Shown piece by piece: positions 18,270 to 27,275 of a stretch of 64,000 nt of DNA. The DNA is from Aureimonas sp. AU12. Its GTDB lineage: Bacteria; Pseudomonadota; Alphaproteobacteria; Rhizobiales; Rhizobiaceae. The notes beneath the pieces were generated by a model. The model was not told where the DNA came from. It saw only the letters and a list, made by a program, of their open reading frames with translations, and did no database searches. Positions within the stretch are counted from its first letter, which is position 1, and the number at the start of each line of letters is the position of its first letter. The translations under genes were made by a program, and so were the position numbers. Location of the stretch: positions 1-64,000 of the forward strand of contig NZ_BBWH01000005.1 in the NCBI RefSeq assembly GCF_001463705.1. Reading direction: 5' to 3'.

Positions 18270-19105
18270 CGGGGGATCCCTTCGGACGGGGCGAGCGGCA
18301 GCGCCGCGAGAAAACTGGAAATGGCGTACCGCACGGCGGCCTGATGCACGCCCTTGTCCGCGGCCTTCGCCGGCACTTCAATGAGGCGGGCGTCGGGGAT
18401 GAGGTCGGCGAGTTCGCGCGCCAGCGCCAGCGGATGCACGTCGTCCTCGCCATTGCCGACGACGAGCACGGGGAGCCTCAGCGCCGCGATCTCGGCTCGC
18501 GAGACGCCGGGTCCATCGGAGGCGACGTCATCCAACAGATCGGCTGTCGAGGCGAGGTCGGGCCGGTCGAAGAAGCCGGTGAGCGAGGCGTGATTGTCGG
18601 GCGAGAGTTCGGCCAACCGCCGGGCTTGCGCGGAATCCACGAAGGCCGCACGCGCCGCCGCCGGGTCGCCGGGATGCCGTCGCATCGCCGCCGCCGCCGC
18701 CGCATAGGGGCGCATGTTGGCCGGCGCGGCCTCCGCTGCCCAAGCGGGGCGCACGAGAACGAGCGCCGAGACAAGGTCCGGCCGCGTCACCGCCAGCCGC
18801 AGCGCGATCGCCGCACCCATCGACACGCCGCCGGCCACGAAGCGCTGCAGGCCCACGGCCTCGGCCGCAGCCACCGCATCCTCCGCGAACATCGCGATCG
18901 AGAAGGGCCGCGTCGCGCCCGGCTCGGATTGGCCCTGCGCCCGGCATTCCAGCGTCAGCCGGCGCCAGCCGGCTTCATCCGGGAAATTGCCTTCGGCCTG
19001 CGTGGCATCGCCGCCGAGGCCGTGCTGGAAGAGCGCACTACGCCCCTCGCCTGCTTCCACCAGCCGCAGCCGCGCGCCGCCTCGCGTGATCCAACGCTCG
19101 TTCAT
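18266..19105 (-). CDS. Alpha/beta hydrolase
   Basis: This 279-residue protein has an alpha/beta hydrolase fold with oxyanion motif FQHGLGGDA near residue 25, the nucleophile elbow AGGVSMGAAIA around 90, an acid residue in VVGNGEDDVHP and a catalytic-type histidine in KGVHQAAV. It resembles PcaD/haloperoxidase-type hydrolases. It overlaps both neighbours by 4 bp, so it is made together with the isomerase and epimerase. In this operon it may cleave a lactone or ester intermediate; this is an inference. Confidence 0.82.
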   Translation of the reverse strand: MNERWITRGGARLRLVEAGEGRSALFQHGLGGDATQAEGNFPDEAGWRRLTLECRAQGQSEPGATRPFSIAMFAEDAVAAAEAVGLQRFVAGGVSMGAAIALRLAVTRPDLVSALVLVRPAWAAEAAPANMRPYAAAAAAMRRHPGDPAAARAAFVDSAQARRLAELSPDNHASLTGFFDRPDLASTADLLDDVASDGPGVSRAEIAALRLPVLVVGNGEDDVHPLALARELADLIPDARLIEVPAKAADKGVHQAAVRYAISSFLAALPLAPSEGIPR

Positions 19106-19923
19106 GGCAGCGCGCCGCGCAGGAACGCCGCGACGTCGGCGGCGTCTTCGGCGGCCAGCCCGTGGGTGACGAGCGGGCCGTCGAACCCGGCGGCGCGAAG
19201 CCGGCGGAGGAAGTCGGGAAAGTCGACGACGCCCTGGCCCGCGGTGGCGAAGCGCCCGTCGGGGTAGCGGTCCTTGGCGTGGGCCATGGCGATGAGCGGT
19301 GCTGCCTCGTCCACCGAGCGCGCGACGATCTGCCGGGCCTCGTCCGGGCTCCCGGCCTCGAAGAGGTTGGCGGGGTCGAGCACGACGCGAAGGCGCGGCG
19401 AGCCCATCTCGGCGGCGAGGCGCGCGGCATCGGCGGTCGAGGTCACGATATTGGCCTGTTCGGGCTCGATGCCGAGATCGATGCCGTGGCGCTCCGCCAG
19501 ATCCAGCGCCGTGGCCATCTCGGCGGCCATGTCGGCCCAGGCCGAGGGGTCGGCATTCGCAGGATGATGGGCCCACTGGTCGGTCGGGTGCCGGGTGCCG
19601 GTGCAGAGCGTCACCAGCGGGATGGCGAGCGCCTGCGCCGTCTCGATGATCACAGTGAGACGGCGCAGGCCGTCACTGCGAACCACGGGGTCGGTGTGCG
19701 CCATGTTGTAGGTGCCCGACAACGCCGCGAGGGAGACGCCGCTCGATGCCGACGCCGCGCAGATGGCCGCGATCGCCTCCGGCGGCACCTCGTCGGGCAT
19801 CGAGGCGAGGCCGGCGCAGGCGAGGTTGAACTGCGTGGTCTCGTAGCCGGTTGCCGCCACCGCCGTGAGGACGGACGCCGGGTCGGTGCCGGGAAAGGTC
19901 TTGGCGAAGATGCCGAGCCGCAT
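19102..19923 (-). CDS. Sugar phosphate isomerase/epimerase (xylose-isomerase-like TIM barrel)
   Basis: This 273-residue protein belongs to the AP_endonuc_2 TIM-barrel family. Metal-site residues are visible in GIEPEQANI (Glu), VVLDPANLFE (Asp) and MAHAKDRY (His, Asp). It starts at an ATG that shares one base with the upstream stop (TGATG); a GTG one codon earlier is also possible. Family members isomerise or epimerise free sugars and inositol derivatives, or hydrolyse 3-keto-glycosides. It is one of two such enzymes in this operon, flanked by a Gfo/Idh/MocA dehydrogenase and a hydrolase. Confidence 0.85.
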   Translation of the reverse strand: MRLGIFAKTFPGTDPASVLTAVAATGYETTQFNLACAGLASMPDEVPPEAIAAICAASASSGVSLAALSGTYNMAHTDPVVRSDGLRRLTVIIETAQALAIPLVTLCTGTRHPTDQWAHHPANADPSAWADMAAEMATALDLAERHGIDLGIEPEQANIVTSTADAARLAAEMGSPRLRVVLDPANLFEAGSPDEARQIVARSVDEAAPLIAMAHAKDRYPDGRFATAGQGVVDFPDFLRRLRAAGFDGPLVTHGLAAEDAADVAAFLRGALP

Positions 19924-20999
19924 CACACCGCTCCCGTCACGGAGGCGAGTTCGACGCGCGCGCCGGTCTCGACCGAACGAGCGATGGCGACCATGGCGCG
20001 GATCGAGGCCACGCCGTCCGCGGCATCAGCCCCTCGCATCGGCGCACCGTCGAGGATCGTGTCGGCGAAGCCTTCGAGCTGGCGACGGAAGAAGTGCCCG
20101 TCGGCGCCGAGCGGCTTGTGCGTCGTCGCGGTCTTCTCATGGAAGATCTCGACCTCGGAGGCGCGGAAGTACCAAGGGTTGAAGGTCTTGGCGAGCACCG
20201 AGCCGTTCTCGCCGTAGAGCTGGAAGCCCTCGAACCAGTCCATTCGCACGGCCACCGTCAGGTCGAGATGGCCGAGTGCACCGGAGGCGAATTCCGTCTC
20301 GACGAACCAGCAATAGGCGCCGAACTTCTCGCGCAGCCGTGCGCGCACGGCGACGATCTCGCCGCAGAGGAAGCGCGCGGTATCGACGAGATGCGAGCCG
20401 TGCGCCAGCATAAAATACTGCCGGAGGTCCGCCTTCGGATTGCCGCCGGGCTTCCGCGCCAGCTTCGAGGTGACGGGCAGCGGTTGCACGGCGTCGGTGT
20501 TGGTGTAGCGGTGGGTCGAGTCGCAATACCAGGCCTTCAGCGCCAGCACCTCGCCCATCTCGTCCCGCACGAAGTCGCGCGCCGCCTCCAGCGCCGGGTC
20601 GAAGCGCTTCATGTGCCCGACCTGGTACGTGCGCCCCGAACGGGCGACGGTGGCCGCCAGCGCCTCGCCCTCGGCCACCGAGACGCCGACCGGCTTCTCG
20701 CAGAGCACGTGCTTGCCGGCCTCCAGCGCCTTCAGCGTCATTGGCACGTGATAGGCATCCGACGTCGCGACGATCACCGCGTCGAGCGCGGGGTCGGCGA
20801 GCATCGCGTCGTAATCGGCGTAGCTTTTGGTTGGCTCGTAGGTCGCGGCCATGCGCGCCAGAAGATCGGGCGCGGCATCGCAGATGGCGTAGAGGTCGGC
20901 GTTGCGCGCCTTCACGCAGGATTCCAGATGCGCGAACTGAGCGATGGGCCCGCATCCGAGCACGCCGACGCGCAGCCGGCGATCGTCCTTCTTCAGCAT
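19923..20999 (-). CDS. Gfo/Idh/MocA family oxidoreductase
   Basis: The 358-residue NAD(P)-dependent dehydrogenase has an N-terminal Rossmann fold (VGVLGCGPIAQ near residue 12), the family hallmark LCEKPVGV near 98 and a C-terminal alpha/beta domain with the catalytic-type HGSHLVDTARF motif. Relatives oxidise sugars or inositols, often at C3. It lies 11 bp downstream of one TIM-barrel isomerase and overlaps the next, an arrangement common in pathways that pass through 3-keto-sugars. It is one of three members of this family within 9 kb. Confidence 0.88.
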   Translation of the reverse strand: MLKKDDRRLRVGVLGCGPIAQFAHLESCVKARNADLYAICDAAPDLLARMAATYEPTKSYADYDAMLADPALDAVIVATSDAYHVPMTLKALEAGKHVLCEKPVGVSVAEGEALAATVARSGRTYQVGHMKRFDPALEAARDFVRDEMGEVLALKAWYCDSTHRYTNTDAVQPLPVTSKLARKPGGNPKADLRQYFMLAHGSHLVDTARFLCGEIVAVRARLREKFGAYCWFVETEFASGALGHLDLTVAVRMDWFEGFQLYGENGSVLAKTFNPWYFRASEVEIFHEKTATTHKPLGADGHFFRRQLEGFADTILDGAPMRGADAADGVASIRAMVAIARSVETGARVELASVTGAV

Positions 21000-21010
21000 C
21001 GAACTCGTCC

Positions 21011-21841
21011 TCAGGCGCCGTAGCGCCGCATGGTTTCGCGGTTGGTCGTCACGGCAGCAGTGGGATCGGCGGCGGCCTCGGCCGACTCCTCCTCCAGCAC
21101 CAGCCAGCCGTTGAAATGCGGCGCCGAGCGCACGATCTCGATCACCGCCCCGGTGTCGCAGGCGCCCTTCCCCAGCATCGCCCAGGTGCCGGTCGCGTCG
21201 ACATCCTTGAGATGCAGGTAGCGGATGCGCTCCTTGTGGGTGCGCAGCGTGTCGAGGATGTCGGCGTGGCCGCGCAGGATGTGACCGGTGTCGGGCACCC
21301 AGCCGACGAGCACGGGATCGAGCAGCGCGAAGAGCGTGTCGTAGTCGCCGCGATCAAAGAGCAGCGTGTCATGATGCGAGCTCGGATGGACGGCGACCTG
21401 GACACCCGCCGTGCGGCCCAGCGCGCCGGCGCGGTTGTAGACCTCGGCGGCGACGCGAAACTTGTCCTCGCGCGGGCCGTCCGACATCACCGTCGCCGAG
21501 CCCATCGAGACGAGCGCGCCGGGAAAGCGTCCGGCGAAATCGAGCCAGCGCTTCACCGCCTCCAGGTCGTTCTCCACCTCGTCGGCCTCGGTGAAGCCGC
21601 TCTTCGAACCCATCGCGAAGGAGACGAGTTCGAGGCCGTGATCGCTAAGCGAGCGGCCGAATTCGCCCGGCTTGCCGGCATAGTGGCCGATCATCGTGTC
21701 GGTGATCTCGATGCCGGCGTAGCCGGCCCCGGCAATGGCTTCGAGAAGGTCGTCGGGGCCGCCGCGGAAGTCGTCGCCCAGCATTTCCCAGGTGAAGGTC
21801 TGGCATCCGACCTTGAGGTCCGTCGTGGTCATGTCGGTCAT
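21011..21841 (-). CDS. Sugar phosphate isomerase/epimerase, IolE/hydroxypyruvate-isomerase-like
   Basis: This 276-residue TIM barrel has GYAGIEITDTM near residue 37, the metal-binding sequence VPDTGHI, YLHLKDVD and the terminal glutamates LVLEEES. These resemble IolE (inosose dehydratase) and related isomerases. Its ATG overlaps the permease stop by 4 bp (ATGA). It is the first catabolic gene after the transporter genes, which suggests it acts early on the imported compound. The actual reaction is not determinable from sequence. Confidence 0.85.
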   Translation of the reverse strand: MTDMTTTDLKVGCQTFTWEMLGDDFRGGPDDLLEAIAGAGYAGIEITDTMIGHYAGKPGEFGRSLSDHGLELVSFAMGSKSGFTEADEVENDLEAVKRWLDFAGRFPGALVSMGSATVMSDGPREDKFRVAAEVYNRAGALGRTAGVQVAVHPSSHHDTLLFDRGDYDTLFALLDPVLVGWVPDTGHILRGHADILDTLRTHKERIRYLHLKDVDATGTWAMLGKGACDTGAVIEIVRSAPHFNGWLVLEEESAEAAADPTAAVTTNRETMRRYGA

Positions 21842-22674
21842 TCCTTGACGCCGCCCTGCGTCAGCCCCTCGATGATGTGGCGCTGGAACACAAGGACGAG
21901 AGCGATGAGCGGTACGGTGACGACAACGGACGCGGCCGCGATGTCGCCCCAGGGCACGTAGTAGAGGTTGGTGAAGTTGGCGATGCCGACCGGGATCGTC
22001 TGGTGCTCGATGGTGGAGGTGAAGGCGAGCGCGAACATGAACTCGTTCCACGCCGCGATGAAGGCCAGAAGCCCGGTGGTGACGAGGCTCGGCAGCGACA
22101 TCGGCAGGATAATGCGGAACAGGAGGCCCAGCGTCGAGACGCCGTCCATGCGCGCGGCCTCGTCGATCTCGCGCGGCAGGGTCTCGAAATAACCGAAGAG
22201 CACCCAGGTCACGAGCGGCAGGCCGAGCGCCACGTAGGTGATGACGAGGCCGGCGAACGTGTCGAGGAGGCCAAGGTTGGCGGCCACGAGATAGAGCGGG
22301 CCGACGAGCGCGATCTGCGGGAACATCGAGATCGACAGGATCAGTCCGAGAACCCCGAACCGGCCCTTCACGTCGAGCCGCGACAGGGCGAAGGCCGCGA
22401 GCGCCCCAATGAAGAGGCAGACGATCGTGGTGAGGCCGGCGACGATCACCGAATTGATCACGTAGTCCTGAAACTGCTTCTCGACGAAGATGTTGCGGTA
22501 GTGCTCCCACGTGAACGGATCGGGGAAGAAGGTCGGCGTCCCCGCCGTCAGCTCGCGGTCGAGCTGGAACGAGGTTGAGAGTTGCCAGACGAAGGGCCCG
22601 CCCGACCAGAGAAGGATGAGCGCCCCGCCGAGATAGAGGACGAAGCTGTGCAGGAACGGCCGGGTCTCGTTCAT
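21838..22674 (-). CDS. Sugar ABC transporter permease (MalG type)
   Basis: This 278-residue protein has six transmembrane segments and the EAA loop EIDEAARMDGVSTLGLLFRIILP that contacts the ATPase. This is the CUT1 second permease. It overlaps the MalF-type permease stop by 4 bp and the downstream isomerase start by 4 bp, which indicates tight translational coupling. Confidence 0.93.
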   Translation of the reverse strand: MNETRPFLHSFVLYLGGALILLWSGGPFVWQLSTSFQLDRELTAGTPTFFPDPFTWEHYRNIFVEKQFQDYVINSVIVAGLTTIVCLFIGALAAFALSRLDVKGRFGVLGLILSISMFPQIALVGPLYLVAANLGLLDTFAGLVITYVALGLPLVTWVLFGYFETLPREIDEAARMDGVSTLGLLFRIILPMSLPSLVTTGLLAFIAAWNEFMFALAFTSTIEHQTIPVGIANFTNLYYVPWGDIAAASVVVTVPLIALVLVFQRHIIEGLTQGGVKE

Positions 22675-23609
22675 CCCGCCCTCCGCATTTGGCGCACCAC
22701 GAAGATACCGAAGCCGACGGCGATGATCGCCTCGGTGACGAACATCGCCGTCGAGATGGTCGAGCCGTAGCCGAACTGCAGGGTCGAGAAGAGGATCTTG
22801 TAGGAAAGCGTCGAGAGCGTCTCGGTGGAATCGGCGGGGCCGCCGCCGGTCAGCACGTAGACGAGGTCGAAGACGCGGAAGGCATCGAGCGCGCGGAACA
22901 GGCCGGCGATGAGGAGCGTCGGCCAGAGCAGCGGCAGACGCACGTTCCAGAAGCTCGCCCAGCTCTTGGCGCCGTCCATGCGCGCCGCCTCGATCAGCGA
23001 TTTGGGAATGGTGTGGAGGCCGGCGAGCAGCAGGAGCGCCATGAAGGGCGTCGTCTTCCAGACGTCGGCGAAGATGATGGTGCCGAGCGCGTTGTCGACG
23101 GAGCCGTACCAGTTGACGTTGGCGTCGATGAAGCCGGCCTGCAGCAGCAGGTAGTTGACGAGACCGTGCTGCCCGTCGAAGAGCCAGCCGAACATCTTCG
23201 AGGTCACCACCGTCGGCATCGCCCAGGGCACGAGCATCGCCGCGCGCACGATGGCGCGGCCGCGAAACGGCTCGTAGAGGAGCAGCGCCATGGCAAGGCC
23301 CAGCACCGTCTCGGCCAGCGTCGAGACGAGCGTGAAGGTCAGCGTGTGCCACCAGGCGTTCCAGAACAGCGTGTCGTTCCAGAGCAGCACATAGTTCGCG
23401 AGTCCGACGAAGTCGTTCTCCTGCGTCACCAGCGAGGTGTTGGTCAGCGACAGCCAGAGCCCGTTGAGAATGGGATAGACCGAGACGGCGCCAAGCGAGA
23501 CGAAGGCGGGCAGCAGCAGCAGCCAGGGCGACATCTGCCGCCGGGCGAACAGTCCGGCCCCCTTTCGGGGACCGGACATCAGGGCCGCGTCGGCGAAGGC
23601 GGCAGCCAT
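22671..23609 (-). CDS. Sugar ABC transporter permease (MalF type)
   Basis: The 312-residue protein has a cytoplasmic N-terminus of about 28 residues and six transmembrane segments (first at WLLLLPAFVSLGAVSVYP), plus the EAA loop LIEAARMDGAKSWASFWNVRLP. It forms the membrane channel with the MalG-type partner. Its start shares one base with the binding-protein stop (TGATG). Confidence 0.93.
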   Translation of the reverse strand: MAAAFADAALMSGPRKGAGLFARRQMSPWLLLLPAFVSLGAVSVYPILNGLWLSLTNTSLVTQENDFVGLANYVLLWNDTLFWNAWWHTLTFTLVSTLAETVLGLAMALLLYEPFRGRAIVRAAMLVPWAMPTVVTSKMFGWLFDGQHGLVNYLLLQAGFIDANVNWYGSVDNALGTIIFADVWKTTPFMALLLLAGLHTIPKSLIEAARMDGAKSWASFWNVRLPLLWPTLLIAGLFRALDAFRVFDLVYVLTGGGPADSTETLSTLSYKILFSTLQFGYGSTISTAMFVTEAIIAVGFGIFVVRQMRRAG

Positions 23610-25018
23610 CAGGCGACGATGGTGGTGATGCGCTGGGCGGCGGCGTCGAGCTCCTTCTGGATGTCGCCCGAAACGAGCGCGCGGGAGACGCCGGACTGCA
23701 CGGCGAGTGTCACCTGCGCGTATTTCGCGGTGACCGGGCGCGGCGTCGCGCCGGTGAAGACGGGCTTCAGCGTCTGCATGAACGGCTGCTCCGCGCCGAG
23801 CTTGGCGCTGTCGAACACGGCCGGGCGGGTCGGCGCGAGGCCGAGCTGCAGTGCCGTGTGAAGCTGCGTGTCGGGCGAGGCCATCCAGGTCAGGAAGTCG
23901 ACCGCCGCCTCGCGGTTCTTGGTGTTGGCGTTGATGCCGTACTGGTAGCCGCCGAGGCAGGCCGCGCTCTTGCCACCGGCAAAGTGCGGGAGTGGTGCGA
24001 CACCGACCTTGTCCACCACCGATGAGCCGCTCGGATCCTGCGCGATCGGGTAGACGTAGGACCAGTTGCGCAGGAACGCCGCGCGGCCGCCGGTGAAGGG
24101 CAGACGCGAGGGCTCCTCGTCCCACGAAAGGACGTCGGAGGGCGAGATCTTCGTCTTGTTGATCGTGTCGTGGAGGAACTGGACGGCCTGCACCGCCTTG
24201 TCGCTGTTGATCGCCGCAGACTTGCCGTCGGCCCCGAGAATCGACCCGCCGTTCGAAGCGATGGCTTCGACCACGTCGCAGACCAGGACCTCGGCCTGCT
24301 TGCCCTGCCAGAGATAGCCGAAATCGACCTTGCCGGACTTCTGCATCTCGGCAGCGATCCCGGCCATCTCGTCCCAGGTCTCCGGCACCTTGGCGCCGGC
24401 CGCCTCGAGCAGATCCTTGCGGTAGTAGAGCATGCCGCTGTCGACGAACCAGGGCAGCGCGGTCAGCTTGCCCTCGTAGGTGCAGGCCTCGATCAGGCCG
24501 GGGAAGAAGTTCGAGCGCTCCGCCGCCGGGAAGTATTCGTCGAGCGGCAGGGCCCAGCCGGCGCCGGCGAACTCGGCGATCCAGACGACGTCCTGCGTGA
24601 ACACGTCGGGCGTGCCGGAGCGGCGGGCCAGCTGCTGCACCAGCGCCTGATGCACCTCGGTCGATGAGGACGGCGGCGGCAGCTCAATGTATTTGACCTG
24701 AACCTTCGACTGGGACTGATTGTACATGTCGACGATCTCCGCGATCGTCTGCTTGCCGAAGAACCGGGCGCTGGCGAAGGTGATCTCGGTGCGCGATTGC
24801 GCCCGCGCCACACTCGGGAAACCCGCCATCATCGCGCCGCCGGACAGGCCGCCGAAGACCGCCGCGCCGGCCATCAGGCCCGCACCCTGCAGGAAGCGGC
24901 GGCGGTCGGTCGGGGCGTTGACGGCGGACGCAGCCGCAGGCGCCGCCTCGCAGGCGGGCGTTGCGGCGTCGTGACGCGTCGGCGCGCCGACAGGCATGTC
25001 GGTTTCAAACTTGGACAT
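23609..25018 (-). CDS. Sugar ABC transporter substrate-binding protein with Tat signal
   Basis: This 469-residue CUT1 solute-binding protein (SBP_bac_1 fold) is the first gene of the ten-gene operon. The twin-arginine motif DRRRFLQGAG lies at about residues 38-47, then a hydrophobic stretch and a cleavage site near ARAQ at 74. Export in folded form by Tat is therefore likely. The 37 residues before the twin arginines are alanine-rich and unusually long; an internal start is not evident. The substrate is unknown, but the CUT1 class takes oligosaccharides, glycosides and polyols. Confidence 0.9.
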   Translation of the reverse strand: MSKFETDMPVGAPTRHDAATPACEAAPAAASAVNAPTDRRRFLQGAGLMAGAAVFGGLSGGAMMAGFPSVARAQSRTEITFASARFFGKQTIAEIVDMYNQSQSKVQVKYIELPPPSSSTEVHQALVQQLARRSGTPDVFTQDVVWIAEFAGAGWALPLDEYFPAAERSNFFPGLIEACTYEGKLTALPWFVDSGMLYYRKDLLEAAGAKVPETWDEMAGIAAEMQKSGKVDFGYLWQGKQAEVLVCDVVEAIASNGGSILGADGKSAAINSDKAVQAVQFLHDTINKTKISPSDVLSWDEEPSRLPFTGGRAAFLRNWSYVYPIAQDPSGSSVVDKVGVAPLPHFAGGKSAACLGGYQYGINANTKNREAAVDFLTWMASPDTQLHTALQLGLAPTRPAVFDSAKLGAEQPFMQTLKPVFTGATPRPVTAKYAQVTLAVQSGVSRALVSGDIQKELDAAAQRITTIVA

Positions 25019-25057
25019 CGTTCTCTCCCAGTGCCCGGCGGCTCGTTGTCCGCGGAT

Positions 25058-25129
25058 CGCTTTTGATTGTCCTGCAGTCTGCGCTGATCTCGCTGGCAGT
25101 CAAGCAGAATCACGCACAAAAGCGCACGA
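25058..25129. promoter_or_regulatory. Candidate DeoR-family operator pair in the divergent control region
   Basis: CGCTTTTG at 25058-25065 and its exact inverse complement CAAAAGCG at 25117-25124 flank about 50 bp between the binding-protein gene and the divergent oxidoreductase. The downstream copy is part of GCACAAAAGCGCACGA (25114-25129), which recurs with two changes before the ribose-type operon. DeoR-family repressors often bind spaced repeats, so this is a natural target of the DeoR protein encoded at 26.4-27.2 kb. Confidence 0.5.
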
Positions 25130-25223
25130 TACTCGCAAACACGGCTTGAGAAATGCCGCATGCTGGCGCATCAACGACGGGAGCCGTCCCGGGAATTCGA
25201 GAAGACGGCGAATGGAGGATGGG

Positions 25224-26363
25224 ATGAAACCCTTGCGGATCGGCGTCGTCGGCTGCGGCAACATCGCGATGACCTACATGCGCAATGCCGCGCTGTTTCC
25301 CGGCGTTCGCCTTGCGGCCTGCGCCGATCTCTCGCCCGAGATGGCGGCGCTGCGCTCGCGCGAATACAGCGTGCCTGCGATGGGCGTGGACGAACTGATC
25401 GCCTCGCCCGACATCGATCTCGTCCTCAACCTGACGATCCCGACCGCGCATTTCGACGTCTCGATGCGCGCGCTCGCCAGCGGCAAGCATGTCTTCACCG
25501 AGAAGCCGCTCGGCGTCACCGCCGCGGAGGGCCGGCGCATCGTCGCGGAAGCGGGGGCGCGCGGCCTCCTCGTCGGCTCGGCGCCCGACACGTTCCTCGG
25601 CGCGGCCGGTCGGCTCGCCCGCCGACTAATGGACGAGGGCGCGATCGGCACCCCCGTCACCGGCACCGCCTTCATGATGGGGCGCGGCATGGAGCACTGG
25701 CACCCCAATCCGCAATTCTACTACCAGCCGGGCGGCGGGCCGGTGCTCGACATGGGGCCGTATTACATCACGATGCTCGTCAGCCTGCTCGGGCCGGTGG
25801 CGCGGGTCTCGGCGGTCTCCCGCAAGGGGCAGAAGGAGCGCACGATCACCGCCGAGGGCCCGTTCCAGGGCACGAGTTTCGCGGTGGGAACGCCGACGAC
25901 CGTGATGGCGCTGCTGGAATTCCAGTCGGGCGCGGCGGTGACGCTGTTGATGAGCTGGGACGTCTTCGCTCACGGCAACCATCCGATCGAACTGCATGGC
26001 ACGGAGGGCTCTCTGCGCCTGCCCGACCCCGACACGTTCGGCGGCACAGTGGCGCTCAATGCCCGCGGCACGGGCTGGGACGAGCGCTCGACGGCGGGCA
26101 GCCTCCACGGCGCAATCAACTGGCCCTTCGCCGCGCCCGACCGCGCCAACTACCGGATGCTCGGCGTCGCCGATCTCGCCGAGGCGCTGCGCACGGGGCG
26201 CAAACCCCGCGCCTCGGGCGATCTCGCATTGCACGTGCTGGAGATCATGGAATCGGTACTGACGGCCGGCGAGACCGGAACGCCCGTGGACATAGCGCCC
26301 GCCGGCGACGTGCGCCCGGCCGCGCTCGGTGAAGCCGAGGCGGCGGCCCTCCAGGCGGGTTGA
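25224..26363 (+). CDS. Gfo/Idh/MocA family oxidoreductase
   Basis: This 379-residue dehydrogenase has the Rossmann start IGVVGCGNIAMTYMRN, the hallmark FTEKPLGVT near residue 93 and the active-site region PVLDMGPYYITMLVSLLG. It starts at an ATG with a GGAGG ribosome site. It is transcribed divergently from the ten-gene sugar operon and faces the DeoR gene with an 18-bp gap. The shared control region suggests it serves the same pathway. It is the only plus-strand gene between 15.5 and 34.9 kb. Confidence 0.88.
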   Translation: MKPLRIGVVGCGNIAMTYMRNAALFPGVRLAACADLSPEMAALRSREYSVPAMGVDELIASPDIDLVLNLTIPTAHFDVSMRALASGKHVFTEKPLGVTAAEGRRIVAEAGARGLLVGSAPDTFLGAAGRLARRLMDEGAIGTPVTGTAFMMGRGMEHWHPNPQFYYQPGGGPVLDMGPYYITMLVSLLGPVARVSAVSRKGQKERTITAEGPFQGTSFAVGTPTTVMALLEFQSGAAVTLLMSWDVFAHGNHPIELHGTEGSLRLPDPDTFGGTVALNARGTGWDERSTAGSLHGAINWPFAAPDRANYRMLGVADLAEALRTGRKPRASGDLALHVLEIMESVLTAGETGTPVDIAPAGDVRPAALGEAEAAALQAG

Positions 26364-26381
26364 AACCATCGCTGCGGATGG

Positions 26382-27188
26382 TCAGCACACCGTGATCTGC
26401 ACGTCGGCCGCGTCGAGCGCCTCGCGCAGCACGCCGTCGGGCTCGGCGTCGGTCACCAGATGCTGGATCCGGTCGAGCGGCGCAATGCGGGCAAAGGCTT
26501 CCGCGTCGAACTTCGAGCTGTCGATGAGGAGCACCGTGCGGTCGGCGATGTCGATCATCGCCGCCGTTCCCACCGCCTCCTCCAGCCGGCCGACCGAAGG
26601 CCCGGCGGCCGAGAGCGCGGCCGCACCGATCACCGCCGTATCGGCGCGGATGCCGGCGACGCTCGGGAAGCCGATCGCGCCGATCGTCACCTGCGACACC
26701 GACCAGTAGGCCCCGCCGAGAATCTGCAGCGCCCGCACGCTGGCATCCGACACGACGGGGGGAATGCGCATGTTGTTGGTCACCAGCGTCAGATCGCGGT
26801 GCCCGCCGAGCTCGCCGGCAAAGTAGCATGTGGTCGAGCCGCCGTTGAGGATCAGCGTCTCGCCGTCGCGCACCAGCCGCGCCCCGGCCCGCGCGATGCG
26901 CAGCTTGGCATCGGAATGCTCGTCCATGCGCTGGCCGAGCGTCGTGTCGACGCGCACCATCCGGTCGTTGCGCACGGCGCCGCCATGGGTGCGCACCAGC
27001 AGCTCGCGCTCTTCGAGAACGTCGAGATCCCGGCGGATCGTGTCGCGCGAGACGTCGAACAGCGCGACGAGTTCGGCGACCGTCACCTGCCCGCGCTCGT
27101 TGAGAAGGTGGATGAGGCGGTTCTGGCGCATGGCCGGAAGCGCGGCGGTCCGCTCGCTCGTCTCGCGTCTCGTCTCGCCGTCGTCCAT
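26382..27188 (-). CDS. DeoR/GlpR family transcriptional regulator
   Basis: The 268-residue protein has an N-terminal DeoR helix-turn-helix (QVTVAELVALFDVSRDTIRRDLDVL, given here in pieces: VAELVALFDVS then RDTIRRDLDVL) and a C-terminal sugar-phosphate sensor domain with NGGSTTCYFA and IDSSKFDAEA. An ATG at 27188 is used; an upstream codon at 27263 would add 25 residues with no domain, and a downstream ATG also exists. It is the last gene of the ribose-type ABC operon, 87 bp after the oxidoreductase. It probably represses both this operon and the ten-gene operon until a sugar phosphate accumulates. Confidence 0.9.
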   Translation of the reverse strand: MDDGETRRETSERTAALPAMRQNRLIHLLNERGQVTVAELVALFDVSRDTIRRDLDVLEERELLVRTHGGAVRNDRMVRVDTTLGQRMDEHSDAKLRIARAGARLVRDGETLILNGGSTTCYFAGELGGHRDLTLVTNNMRIPPVVSDASVRALQILGGAYWSVSQVTIGAIGFPSVAGIRADTAVIGAAALSAAGPSVGRLEEAVGTAAMIDIADRTVLLIDSSKFDAEAFARIAPLDRIQHLVTDAEPDGVLREALDAADVQITVC

Positions 27189-27275
27189 GTCGCTGTCGTC
27201 CCGTGGCTCGCCCCGTCGCCAGCCGCTGGCCACCCGCTTAAGATGCAAAGCGTCCCGCGACAAGCCGCCCTTCGT

